DNA from: LMDS01 sp039930465
Lineage (GTDB): Bacteria > Pseudomonadota > Gammaproteobacteria > Burkholderiales > Burkholderiaceae_C
Reading direction: 5' to 3'
NCBI GenBank assembly: GCA_039930465.1
Contig: JBDTTU010000090.1
Coordinates: 1-17,995 of the forward strand
Length of the DNA: 17,995 bases
In this document: piece after piece, positions 1 to 6,583 of the stretch
How positions within the stretch are numbered: the first letter of the stretch is position 1
Layout of the letters: each line of letters begins with the position of its first letter
The notes under the pieces: generated by a model
The model's database searches: none
What the model saw: the letters and a program-made list of their open reading frames with translations, nothing else
What the model was told of the DNA's origin: nothing
Position numbers and translations under genes: made by a program

Positions 1-10
1 CGCGTGAGCG

Positions 11-1621
11 TCACTTCTCGACCATGTCCACCTTGTTGAAGTAGTGGTGGGCGGTGGCGTCCATCTTGTAGCCGATCACTTCCTTGCGGACCGGGTCGAA
101 GCGCACCGAGTGGGCGATCGTGATCCACGGCGCTTCTTCCTTGGCGATGACTTGCGCCTTCTCGTACAGCGCGGCGCGGTCGGCCTGTTTGGTCACGCCC
201 TTGGCCTTCTGGATCGCGTTTTCGAAGTCCTTGTTGCACCAGCGCGCCACGTTGCCGCCGCCCTTCACGGCCGAGCAGCCCAGCAGTGGCACGAAGAAGT
301 TGTCGGGGTCGCCGTTGTCGCCCGACCAGCCGAACATCATCGACTGCTGCTCACCGGTCTTGCTGCGCTTGCGGTACTCGCCCCATTCGAAGGTCAGCAG
401 CTTGGTCTTCACGCCGATCTTTTCCCAGTCGGACTGGATCAGTTCGGCCATGCGCTTGCCGTCGGGGTTGTAGGGCCGCGTCACTGGCAGGTACCAGAGT
501 TCGACTTCGGTGCCGTTCGGGAAGCCTGCCTTGGCCAGCAGGGCTTTTGCCTTGGCCGGGTCATAAACATAGTCGACGACCTTGTCGTTGTACGACCAGA
601 GCGTGGGCGGGATCGGGTTCTTCGCGACCTGGCCTGCGCCCTGGAACACCGCGTCGAGAATGGCCTTCTTGTTCACGGCCATGTTCAGGGCCTGGCGAAC
701 CTGCTTGTTGTCGAACGGCTTCTTCTCGACGTTGAACGCGATGTAGCCCACGTTCAGGCCGTTCTGCTGCACCAGGTTGATGCTCGGGTCGTTCTTCATC
801 AACGCCACGTCGGCCGGCTTCGGGAACGCCATCACGTGGCATTCGCCGGTCTTGAGCTTGGCGTAACGCACCGAAGCGTCGGTCGTGATCGCGTAGACCA
901 GGTTGTCGATCTTCGGGCGGCCGCCCCAGTGGGCGTCGAAGGCCTTGTAGCGGATGACCGCGTCTTTCTGGTACGAGACAAACTGGAACGGGCCGGTGCC
1001 GATCGGCTCCTTGTCGATCACGTCGGGCGTTTTTGCGGCCATCATCTTGTCGGCGTATTCGGCCGAGAGGATCGAGGCAAAGTCCATCGCCAGGTTCGCC
1101 ATGAACGGCGCTTCGGGCTTCTTCAGCACGAACTTGATCGTCATCGCATCGATCTTCTCGATGTGATCGACGATGTTCTTCATGTCCATGTCTTCGAAGT
1201 AGGCGTAGGTCTGGCCCGGGGTGACCTTGGCAAACGGATGGTTCGGGTCGGCCTGGCGGTTGTACGAGAACAGCACGTCGTCGGCATTGAAGTCGCGCGT
1301 CGGCGTGAACTTGGCGTTGCTGTGGAACTTAACGCCCTTGCGCAGCTTGAAGGTGTAGCTCAAGCCGTCGGCCGCGGCGCTCCAGCTTTCGGCCAGGCCG
1401 GGGACGATGTTGGTGGTGCCGGTGTCGAACTCGACCAGGCGGTTGTACATGGGCACCGAAGACGCATCGGCCGTGGTGCCGGTGGTGAAGAACTGCGGGT
1501 TGAAACCTTCGGGGCTGCCCTCGGAGCAGTACACGAGGGTCTTGGCGGCAAAGGCCGCGCCGGCGCAGCTCAGCAAGGCGCTCGCGGCGAGCGTGGTGAA
1601 CGTGAATCCGCGGAGTTTCAT
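11..1621 (-). CDS. dppA: Periplasmic dipeptide-binding protein of an ABC transporter (DppA-like, SBP family 5)
   Basis: This is a complete 536-residue periplasmic solute-binding protein that would capture di- or oligopeptides and deliver them to a DppBCDF-type permease. A Sec signal peptide covers about residues 1-25 (hydrophobic stretch ending AGAAFA). The mature protein opens with TLVYCSEGSPEGFNPQ, a segment nearly identical to E. coli DppA as I recall it. Other DppA-like blocks are FKLRKGVKFHSN, MDFASIL, EPIGTGPFQF, RYKAFDAHWGG, DASVRYAKL, GLNVGYIAFNV, PIPPTLW and GDNGDPDNFF. Length matches the family. The ATG at 1621 is the only start giving a full signal peptide; the Shine-Dalgarno sequence is weak. 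Permease and ATPase genes, if linked, would lie to the left of the window. Dipeptide specificity is inferred from similarity; haem or other peptide ligands are possible. Confidence 0.93.
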   Translation of the reverse strand: MKLRGFTFTTLAASALLSCAGAAFAAKTLVYCSEGSPEGFNPQFFTTGTTADASSVPMYNRLVEFDTGTTNIVPGLAESWSAAADGLSYTFKLRKGVKFHSNAKFTPTRDFNADDVLFSYNRQADPNHPFAKVTPGQTYAYFEDMDMKNIVDHIEKIDAMTIKFVLKKPEAPFMANLAMDFASILSAEYADKMMAAKTPDVIDKEPIGTGPFQFVSYQKDAVIRYKAFDAHWGGRPKIDNLVYAITTDASVRYAKLKTGECHVMAFPKPADVALMKNDPSINLVQQNGLNVGYIAFNVEKKPFDNKQVRQALNMAVNKKAILDAVFQGAGQVAKNPIPPTLWSYNDKVVDYVYDPAKAKALLAKAGFPNGTEVELWYLPVTRPYNPDGKRMAELIQSDWEKIGVKTKLLTFEWGEYRKRSKTGEQQSMMFGWSGDNGDPDNFFVPLLGCSAVKGGGNVARWCNKDFENAIQKAKGVTKQADRAALYEKAQVIAKEEAPWITIAHSVRFDPVRKEVIGYKMDATAHHYFNKVDMVEK

Positions 1622-1674
1622 GGGTGGTTCCAGAAAGTTGAACGGTGACGCTCTTCGTGAGAGCAGGGGGCTGA

Positions 1675-1680
1675 ATCATA
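1675..1680 (-). promoter_or_regulatory. Possible -10 element for the dppA-like gene
   Basis: On the minus strand the hexamer TATGAT lies 53 bases before the dppA-like start codon. It fits a sigma-70 -10 box (5 of 6), but no good -35 sits 16-18 bases upstream. A small inverted repeat, GCTCT and AGAGC with a 5-base loop (1650-1664), lies in the putative leader. Nothing else was recognised in the 132-base gap between this gene and the permease gene. Confidence 0.3.
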
Positions 1681-1753
1681 GGCGGCACGCCCGGCGCCAG
1701 CCTCTGGTGTTCCCCCTAGCAATCTGCCTGCCAGCGCGGGCGATGGCGGCCGC

Positions 1754-2725
1754 TCAGGACAGCAGTTGCAACACCGTGAGCCACAGCGGGGCCACGGCCA
1801 CGAACGCGAGCGTCGAGAACACCGTGGCGGCCGTGATTTCAGCTTCGAGTGCGTGGTAGCGCTGCGCGAAGATCAGCGCGTTGCTGCCGATCGGCAGTGC
1901 CGCCATCATCACGATCACCGTCAGCGGCATGCCGGTGAGCTTGAAGCCCCAGTGTGCGATGCCCAGCACCAGCGCCGGCAGCACCAGCATCTTCAGCAAT
2001 GACAGCAGCACCGCCGCCCGCGCCGCGCCCTGCACGCCGTGGTAGGCGAGCGCCATGCCGATCAGCACCAGGCACAGCGGCACAACCGCCGAGCCGAGTG
2101 TCTGCAGGATCTCGTTGGCGACCGCCGGGATCGGCAAACCGAGCGCGTTCCAGCTCAGACCGATCAGCACCGGCAGCACGACCGGGTGAACGATGGTGTT
2201 GCGCGCGGTCGAAGCCAGCGTCTGCATCAGGTGGGCTTGGCCAACTTCGTGCTTCGCGCGCGCCAGGTCGAGCTCGACCAGCGTGGTCGCCAGCGTCAAC
2301 AGCACCAGCGCATGCATGCTGACGATCGCGAGGTGGATGGCGAGACCCGTTTCGCCGAACAACGCCGCTGCCATCGGAATGCCGACCTGCACCGTGTTGC
2401 CGAACACCGAAGAGATCGCGCGAACCGCCGGCGCTGCCACCGGCAGGCCGCCGCCGCGGTTGGCGCGGCGCTGCAGCACGTAGACCACGACCAGCATCAT
2501 GACCATCGGTACGAACACCGCGACCAGCGTGTCCCACGGCATGGTCTTGAAATCGATGCGCGCGGTCGTGCGAAACAACAGCGCCGGCACGAAGATGTAG
2601 TAGGCCGCGTTGGCCAGCGTGCGCGCCGGGTCACCGGTGCCCAGCCACTTCAGCTTGCCGACGATCCATCCGATCGCCACCACGATGAAGATCGTGAGCA
2701 GCTTGAAGAACACAAGGGAAGACAT
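1754..2725 (-). CDS. AEC-family permease (auxin efflux carrier-like transporter)
   Basis: This is an inner-membrane protein of 323 residues, hydrophobic almost throughout, with about ten predicted membrane segments and short hydrophilic loops. The first segment is FFKLLTIFIVVAIGWIVGKL. Mid-protein FGNTVQVGIPMAAALFG and the C-terminal ALPIGSNALIFAQRY fit the conserved blocks of the auxin efflux carrier/MdcF-like family. Bacterial members are thought to move small organic acids such as malonate or malate, but the substrate cannot be read from sequence. The ATG at 2725 gives the complete first membrane segment. No clear Shine-Dalgarno precedes it. Instead a short inverted repeat (CGCCGA, AGTA, TCGGCG; 2727-2742) occupies that position. 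The gene follows the 63-residue ORF on the same strand and may share its transcript. Confidence 0.9.
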   Translation of the reverse strand: MSSLVFFKLLTIFIVVAIGWIVGKLKWLGTGDPARTLANAAYYIFVPALLFRTTARIDFKTMPWDTLVAVFVPMVMMLVVVYVLQRRANRGGGLPVAAPAVRAISSVFGNTVQVGIPMAAALFGETGLAIHLAIVSMHALVLLTLATTLVELDLARAKHEVGQAHLMQTLASTARNTIVHPVVLPVLIGLSWNALGLPIPAVANEILQTLGSAVVPLCLVLIGMALAYHGVQGAARAAVLLSLLKMLVLPALVLGIAHWGFKLTGMPLTVIVMMAALPIGSNALIFAQRYHALEAEITAATVFSTLAFVAVAPLWLTVLQLLS

Positions 2726-2768
2726 GCGCCGAAGTATCGGCGACGGCGCAATTCAGGCCCGGCGCTTG

Positions 2769-2787
2769 CCGGCCCACTGCGGGCCGG
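2769..2787 (-). terminator. GC-rich hairpin between the 63-residue gene and the AEC permease gene
   Basis: CCGGCCC and GGGCCGG form a perfect 7-bp stem around a 5-base loop. It begins 12 bases after the stop codon of the upstream minus-strand gene. No T-run follows, so it is a weak or Rho-assisted terminator, or a transcript-processing hairpin. Confidence 0.4.
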
Positions 2788-2799
2788 AAGACCTGCGGC

Positions 2800-2991
2800 T
2801 CAGGAACCGACCGGTTTGAAGTGGCGTGCTTCGAGCAGCTTGGCGTTGGTCAGGCCCAGCGCGACAAACACCCGCTCGAGCCAGGTCAGCCGCTTGAAGC
2901 GCCCGTCGGGCAAAGCCAACACCGGGCCGAGGATCGGCTCGTCTTCGATGCGCGATTCCTGGTACGGCCGACCTTTCACTGCGTCATTCAT
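2800..2991 (-). CDS. Hypothetical 63-residue protein
   Basis: This is a small soluble protein of 63 residues with no family I recognise. It starts MNDAVKGRPYQESRIEDEP, continues with a proline/leucine-rich stretch (ILGPVLALPDG) and a helical, basic C-terminal half (RFKRLTWLERVFVALGLTNA). It has no signal peptide, membrane segment or cysteine. The ATG at 2991 is favoured because AAGGGGA stands 6 bases upstream. The frame runs on open to 3396, but that extension has no ribosome-binding site and is antisense to the neighbouring gene. A -10-like TAAAAT on the minus strand (3032-3037) would give a leader of about 35 bases. The gene may be co-transcribed with the AEC permease. Function is unknown. 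Confidence 0.65.
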   Translation of the reverse strand: MNDAVKGRPYQESRIEDEPILGPVLALPDGRFKRLTWLERVFVALGLTNAKLLEARHFKPVGS

Positions 2992-3281
2992 GCGAGTCCC
3001 CTTGTGGTGATGTCTAAATGTAACAAGGCGTATTTTAGGGTTCCTGGCCGGTGAAGAGAAGAGGGTGGCGCGTGCCTTTGCATCGGGCAAACCCTTTGAT
3101 GCGTACCGCGCGGCTGTTCCGATCAGATACTGGAACTTCTCGTTCGAGCCGTGACGTTTGCGACAAGAGCAATCAACCCATGGCCGCCTGCATCTATGCC
3201 CACGTGCAAGTGGCGGACCCCGCGCCGGCGGCCGTCCGGGCCGCAGTAGAAAATGCGCGCACCCCTGCAACAGGAGACCCG
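2992..3281. other. Divergent intergenic region between the 63-residue gene and the first DGPF gene
   Basis: This is 290 bases without a convincing gene. The left end (3010-3042) is AT-rich compared with its surroundings and holds the possible minus-strand -10 TAAAAT at 3032-3037. On the plus strand an in-frame ATG at 3180 would add 34 residues to the first DGPF protein, but it lacks a ribosome-binding site. I found no ECF42-type promoter signature here and no RNA gene. Confidence 0.5.
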
Positions 3282-3635
3282 ATGCCTTACATGTTGTTGA
3301 TCGTCGAACCCCCTGGCCAGCGCGCCGAACGTGGCCTGGAGGCAGGCCAGCAGGTCTACGGCCAGATGCTTCGTTTTGCCGAAACATTGAAGGCACGCGG
3401 CGTGCTGCGCGGCGTCGAGTCGCTCGCCTCCGATGCGAAGGGCGTGCGTGTGCAGGTGCGCGACGGGCGCCAGAGCCTTGTCGACGGCCCGTTCACCGAA
3501 GCCAAGGAAATGGTCGGTGGGTTTTTCCTGCTCGACTGCGCCACCCGCGCCGAAGCGGTGGCGATCGCCGCCGAGTGCCCGGCCGCGGCCTGGGCCACGG
3601 TGGAAGTGCGCGAACTCGGGCCATGCTGGAGCTGA
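3282..3635 (+). CDS. DGPF/YCII-related domain protein, first copy
   Basis: This small cytoplasmic protein of 117 residues belongs to the YCII-related/DGPF family. It opens MPYMLLIVEPPG, the usual first beta strand of the fold, and carries the signature DGPF at residues 68-71 followed by TEAKEMVGGFFLLD. The ATG at 3282 is chosen because AGGAGA lies 4 bases upstream and the product then begins where family members begin. The family is dimeric and of unknown biochemical role; several relatives sit beside ECF sigma factors and are suspected targets or modulators. Here the gene precedes a second DGPF gene and an ECF42-type sigma factor on the same strand, but 120 bases and a hairpin separate it from the second copy, so it may be a separate transcript. 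Confidence 0.9.
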   Translation: MPYMLLIVEPPGQRAERGLEAGQQVYGQMLRFAETLKARGVLRGVESLASDAKGVRVQVRDGRQSLVDGPFTEAKEMVGGFFLLDCATRAEAVAIAAECPAAAWATVEVRELGPCWS

Positions 3636-3659
3636 TTCGCGTTTAGTTTTTCGCGGATC
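3634..3659 (+). terminator. Hairpin directly after the first DGPF gene
   Basis: GATTCGCG and CGCGGATC form an 8-bp stem (one G-T wobble) around a T-rich 10-base loop, overlapping the stop codon of the first DGPF gene. No T-run follows the stem, so termination would be partial. It would separate the first copy from the promoter of the second. Confidence 0.35.
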
Positions 3660-3670
3660 GAAGCATCCGT

Positions 3671-3697
3671 TGTCGATTCGGCTGCATGCCGTTCGTC
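3671..3697 (+). promoter_or_regulatory. Candidate ECF42-type promoter upstream of the second DGPF gene
   Basis: TGTCGA at 3671-3676, then 17 bases, then CGTC at 3694-3697. From memory, ECF42 sigma factors recognise a -35 of TGTCGA and a -10 of CGAC or CGTC, and the 17-base spacing is normal for ECF promoters. Transcription would start near 3703, giving a leader of about 50 bases before the ATG at 3756. The promoter would drive the second DGPF gene and the coupled sigma factor, hence autoregulation. This is a pattern match without experimental support. Confidence 0.6.
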
Positions 3698-3755
3698 GTG
3701 CAGACATGAGCCGGGAAAAGCGGCGCCGCTCGGGCAACGACACAGGGAGGCATCG

Positions 3756-4154
3756 ATGCGATTCATGATCATGGTCCGGGCCACGGCCGTCACCGAAGCC
3801 GGCCTGATGCCCGAAGACAAAACGGTCTTCGCCGAAATGGCGACCTACCATGAGGCGCTGGCCAAGGCCGGTGTGCTGCTCGATGCAGTCGGCCTGAAAC
3901 CCAGCGCCAGCGGCTGGCGGATTCGTTACGCCGGGGGGCAGCGCAGCGTGCTCGACGGCCCGTTCGCCGAGACCAAGGAACTGATCGCGGGCTACACGCT
4001 GATCCAGGTTCGCAGCCGCGAAGAAGCGATGGAATGGGCGCGGCGCTTTCCGGCGCCGATGGGTGCCGGGGTCAACGCTGAAATCGAGGTGCGGCAACTC
4101 TACGAAGCGGAAGACTTCGAGCCCGGCCTGGCGCCCGGCATGAGGCCGGCGTGA
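3756..4154 (+). CDS. DGPF/YCII-related domain protein, second copy
   Basis: This is a cytoplasmic YCII-related protein of 132 residues, paralogous to the preceding copy. It starts MRFMIMVRAT and carries DGPF at residues 67-70 followed by AETKELIAGYTLIQV, then the conserved C-terminal strand EIEVRQLYEAEDF. AGGGAGG lies 5 bases before the ATG at 3756, a strong ribosome-binding site. Its stop codon overlaps the GTG start of the sigma-factor gene by 4 bases, so the two are translationally coupled. The DGPF-ECF42 arrangement is recurrent in bacteria; the DGPF protein's molecular role is not established. It is longer at the C-terminus than the first copy, ending in a flexible proline/glycine tail. 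Confidence 0.92.
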   Translation: MRFMIMVRATAVTEAGLMPEDKTVFAEMATYHEALAKAGVLLDAVGLKPSASGWRIRYAGGQRSVLDGPFAETKELIAGYTLIQVRSREEAMEWARRFPAPMGAGVNAEIEVRQLYEAEDFEPGLAPGMRPA

Positions 4155-5425
4155 GCTCGGCCACGCACCGTGCCATCGAAGCGGCTTGGCGCATCGAAGC
4201 GGCCCGGGTCGTGGCCCATGCCGCGCGGCTGGTGCGTGACGTGGGCGTGGCCGAAGAGCTGGCGCAAGACGCGCTCGTCGCCGCGCTCGAGCATTGGGGC
4301 AAGAGCGGTGTGCCCGACAACCCGGGCGCCTGGCTGATGGCGACTGTCAAGAACCGGGCGCTCGACCGTCTGCGCCAAGACGCGCTGCACCAGCGCAAGC
4401 ACGAAGAACTCGGCCACGATCTCGACGCACTGCAGGCCCACGTGGTGCCCGACTTCGTCGACGCGCTCGGCGCGGCGCGCGAAGACGACATCGGCGACGA
4501 CCTGCTGCGCCTCGTGTTCACCGCCTGCCACCCGGTGCTTTCCACCGACGCGCGGGTGGCGCTCACGCTGCGCCTGCTCGGTGGCCTGACGACCGACGAA
4601 ATCGCCCGAGCTTTCCTGCTGCCCGCCGCCACCATCGCGCAGCGTGTGGTGCGCGCCAAGCGCACGCTGGCCGAAGCGAAGGTGCCGTTCGAAGTGCCCC
4701 GCGCCGACGCGCTCGTCACGCGCCTGGCCTCGGTGCTCGAAGTGATCTACCTCGTCTTCAACGAAGGTTATTCGGCCACCGCCGGCGACGACTGGATGCG
4801 CCCGGCGCTCTGTGCCGAAGCACTGCGCCTCGGGCGTGTGCTGGCCGAGCTGTTGCCGACCGAGAGCGAGGTGCACGGTCTGGTGGCGCTGATGGAAATC
4901 CAGGCCTCGCGCACCCACGCCCGCACCGATGCACGGGGCCGGCCGGTGCTGCTGCTCGAACAAGACCGCAGCCGCTGGAGCGCGCTGCTGATCCGCCGCG
5001 GCCTCGCCGCACTGGCCCGCGCCGAAGCGCTCGGTGGGGGGCTCGGGCCGTATGCGTTGCAGGCGGCACTGGCTGCCTGCCACGCTCGCGCGGCCGAGGC
5101 CGCGGCCACCGACTGGGCCCAGATCGTTGCGCTCTACGACGCGCTGGCGCAGGTGGCGCCTTCGCCCGTGGTCGAACTCAACCGTGCGGTGGCGGTGAGC
5201 ATGGCGTTCGGGCCCGCAGCCGGGCTCGAGATCGTCGACACGCTGGCCGCCGAGCCGCAGCTCGCGAACTACCACTGGCTGCCGAGCGTGCGCGGCGATT
5301 TGCTGGCACGGCTCGGGCGGGCGGCCGAGGCGCGTGCCGAGTTCGAACGCGCTGCCGGCATGACGCGCAACCTGCGCGAGCGCGAATTGCTGCTTCAGCG
5401 CGCCGCCGACGCTGCGCCGCGCTGA
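4151..5425 (+). CDS. ECF-type RNA polymerase sigma factor, ECF42 group, with C-terminal extension
   Basis: This sigma factor of 424 residues is about twice the usual ECF length. Region 2 spans about residues 12-80 (VAEELAQDALVAALEHW, then GAWLMATVKNRALDRLR). Region 4 spans about 117-172 (DEIARAFLLPAATIAQRVVRAKRTL, the promoter-reading helix-turn-helix). Then comes the DUF6596-type segment (EVIYLVFNEGYSAT, residues 197-210) and a helical TPR-like C-terminal part (SPVVELNRAVAVSMAFGPAAG). This architecture defines ECF42 factors, which lack an anti-sigma partner and whose extension is reported to be needed for activity. The GTG at 4151 is preferred because it overlaps the upstream stop (GTGA) and gives a full region 2. 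With the DGPF genes it forms the standard module; the activating signal is unknown. Confidence 0.93.
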   Translation: MSSATHRAIEAAWRIEAARVVAHAARLVRDVGVAEELAQDALVAALEHWGKSGVPDNPGAWLMATVKNRALDRLRQDALHQRKHEELGHDLDALQAHVVPDFVDALGAAREDDIGDDLLRLVFTACHPVLSTDARVALTLRLLGGLTTDEIARAFLLPAATIAQRVVRAKRTLAEAKVPFEVPRADALVTRLASVLEVIYLVFNEGYSATAGDDWMRPALCAEALRLGRVLAELLPTESEVHGLVALMEIQASRTHARTDARGRPVLLLEQDRSRWSALLIRRGLAALARAEALGGGLGPYALQAALAACHARAAEAAATDWAQIVALYDALAQVAPSPVVELNRAVAVSMAFGPAAGLEIVDTLAAEPQLANYHWLPSVRGDLLARLGRAAEARAEFERAAGMTRNLRERELLLQRAADAAPR

Positions 5426-5433
5426 AGCGGCGC
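5414..5433. terminator. GC-rich inverted repeat between convergent genes
   Basis: GCGCCGC and GCGGCGC form a perfect 7-bp stem with a 6-base loop containing the sigma-factor stop codon. The sigma-factor gene and the sugar kinase gene converge here with only 19 bases between their stops. No T-run is present on either side, so a bidirectional terminator role is a guess. Confidence 0.35.
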
Positions 5434-5444
5434 CGCGGGCGCAT

Positions 5445-6368
5445 TCAGAGTTCGGCGCGGCGGGGCATGTCGGCACCGCGCCGCGAGCAGGTGATGGCGG
5501 CGGCTTGCGCGGCGAAGGCGAGGGCGCTGCCCAGTGCGTCGTTCGAGAGCGCGCCGAGCGCTTGTGAGTTCAACGCATCGTGCTCGGCCAACCAGGTCAG
5601 CAGCGCGGCCTGGAAGGTGTCGCCAGCGCCCACGGTGTCGATCACCGTCACCGGCACGGGCGGAACGGCGACGCGGGTCTGCGCCGTCCAGCCCACCGCG
5701 CCCAGCCCACCGCGTGTGATGACCACGGCCCGAACGCCCTGCGCCAGCGCCTGGGTCGCGAAGGTGTCGAGCGCCACGCCGGGGTGCAGCAGTTCGAGGT
5801 CTTCTTCGCTGACCTTGAGCAGGTCGGTGCGCGGCTGCATCCACGTGAGCTGATCGCGCCAGCGCTGCAGATCGGGCTCGACGTTGAGGCGGATGTTCGG
5901 GTCGTAGGCGATCAGGGCACGGCCGTGTTCGCGTTCCACCAGTGCGCGCAGCGCCGACGCGGTGGGCTCGACGATGGTGGCGTACGAGCCCACATTCACG
6001 GCGCTCAGACCCTGCGGCACACGCGCTACATCGGCGACTTGCAGCAAGCGGTCGGCGCAACCTTCGCCGTAGAAGGCATACGAAGGCACACCTTGGGTGT
6101 CCAGACCGATCAGGCTCAGCGTGGTGGGCGCGGCCAGGCGTGCGATGGCGCGTGTGTCCACGCCTTCGGCAACCAGTGCGCGCATCAGGCGCTCGCCGGC
6201 AAAGCCGGTCGAGATCGCGCCGAAGAAGCCGACCGGCTGGCCGAGCCGCGCGAGCCCCACCGCCACGTTGAACGGCGAGCCGCCCACGTTGGCGTCGAGC
6301 GTCATGCCGGTGCGGGTTTCGCCGCCAGCGAAGACGTCGAGCAAGGCTTCACCGCAGACCATCATCAT
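5445..6368 (-). CDS. PfkB-family carbohydrate kinase (probable fructokinase)
   Basis: This cytoplasmic sugar kinase of 307 residues would phosphorylate the sugar imported by the divergent transporter. The first PfkB signature is at residues 27-43 (NVGGSPFNVAVGLARLG) and the second at 244-252 (DTVGAGDTF), where D250 is the expected catalytic base in the anion hole GAGD. YDPNIR at 155-160 is typical of fructokinases. The frame is open to an ATG at 6431, but GGAG at 6377-6380 lies 8 bases before the first of three consecutive ATG codons at 6368, and family members begin MxxCGEALLD. The gene is divergent from the sugar ABC operon and shares the palindromic operator region. Fructose as substrate is inferred; other PfkB hexose or ketohexose kinases cannot be excluded. 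Confidence 0.9.
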   Translation of the reverse strand: MMMVCGEALLDVFAGGETRTGMTLDANVGGSPFNVAVGLARLGQPVGFFGAISTGFAGERLMRALVAEGVDTRAIARLAAPTTLSLIGLDTQGVPSYAFYGEGCADRLLQVADVARVPQGLSAVNVGSYATIVEPTASALRALVEREHGRALIAYDPNIRLNVEPDLQRWRDQLTWMQPRTDLLKVSEEDLELLHPGVALDTFATQALAQGVRAVVITRGGLGAVGWTAQTRVAVPPVPVTVIDTVGAGDTFQAALLTWLAEHDALNSQALGALSNDALGSALAFAAQAAAITCSRRGADMPRRAEL

Positions 6369-6471
6369 GTTGATTTCTCCTCTGTCTTCCACGGGCAAGA
6401 GCGTATCCGCCGAGCCGAACGAAACCGGCACTTTGCGCGCCGCCGCTGCAACCTGGAACCCGGGTTTTCCA

Positions 6472-6496
6472 TTAATAAATCAACTTGATTTATTAA
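6472..6496. promoter_or_regulatory. Perfect 25-bp palindrome, probable ROK-regulator operator
   Basis: TTAATAAATCAA (6472-6483) and its exact complement TTGATTTATTAA (6485-6496) flank a single C. It is strikingly AT-rich in a GC-rich region and sits between the divergent kinase and sugar-transporter genes. It covers the -35 hexamer of the transporter promoter, so a bound protein would block transcription. AT-rich palindromes of this size are typical of ROK regulators such as Mlc, NagC and XylR, and a ROK gene is last in the operon. The pairing of regulator and site is inferred from context. Confidence 0.8.
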
Positions 6497-6500
6497 AGAA
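6472..6500 (-). promoter_or_regulatory. Possible promoter of the sugar kinase gene
   Basis: On the minus strand TTCTTT (6495-6500) and TATTAA (6472-6477) are 17 bases apart, a weak sigma-70 match lying inside the palindrome. If used, the kinase would be repressed from the same operator as the transporter operon. Confidence 0.3.
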
Positions 6501-6513
6501 CGCTGCCGATAAT
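6485..6513 (+). promoter_or_regulatory. Sigma-70 promoter of the sugar ABC transporter operon
   Basis: TTGATT (6485-6490) and GATAAT (6508-6513) are separated by exactly 17 bases and read toward the sugar-binding protein gene. The -35 hexamer is the first half of the right arm of the palindrome. Transcription would start near 6520, with a leader of about 64 bases. Confidence 0.7.
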
Positions 6514-6583
6514 TTGGCCACACCCGGCGTGGTGTCGGGCAACCATCAGCGGCGCCGCCGCACCGAAATACGGAGACACGAAC

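Noticed and set aside
44..1648. 534-codon open frame on the plus strand opposite the dppA-like gene
   Set aside because: Its translation is a low-complexity run rich in His, Val, Arg and Leu, typical of an antisense frame in high-GC DNA. The minus-strand frame is a clear DppA homologue.
3180..3281. Start of the first DGPF protein at the in-frame ATG at 3180
   Set aside because: No ribosome-binding site at 3180, and the 34 extra residues are not part of the YCII fold. AGGAGA precedes the ATG at 3282.
3479..3484. TGTCGA inside the first DGPF gene as another ECF42 -35 element
   Set aside because: No CGAC or CGTC lies 16-17 bases downstream, and the bases simply encode the LVDGPF segment.
3123..4097. 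324-codon open frame on the minus strand opposite the two DGPF genes
   Set aside because: No recognisable domain or ribosome-binding site; the plus-strand frames carry the DGPF motifs and good start signals.
4100..5476. 458-codon minus-strand frame opposite the sigma factor gene
   Set aside because: Antisense shadow of the ECF42 gene; composition is Arg/Gln/His-rich without domain signals.
6369..6431. Upstream extension of the sugar kinase to an ATG at 6431
   Set aside because: A GGAG ribosome-binding site sits inside this stretch just before the ATG at 6368, and PfkB kinases begin at the MxxCGEALLD block.
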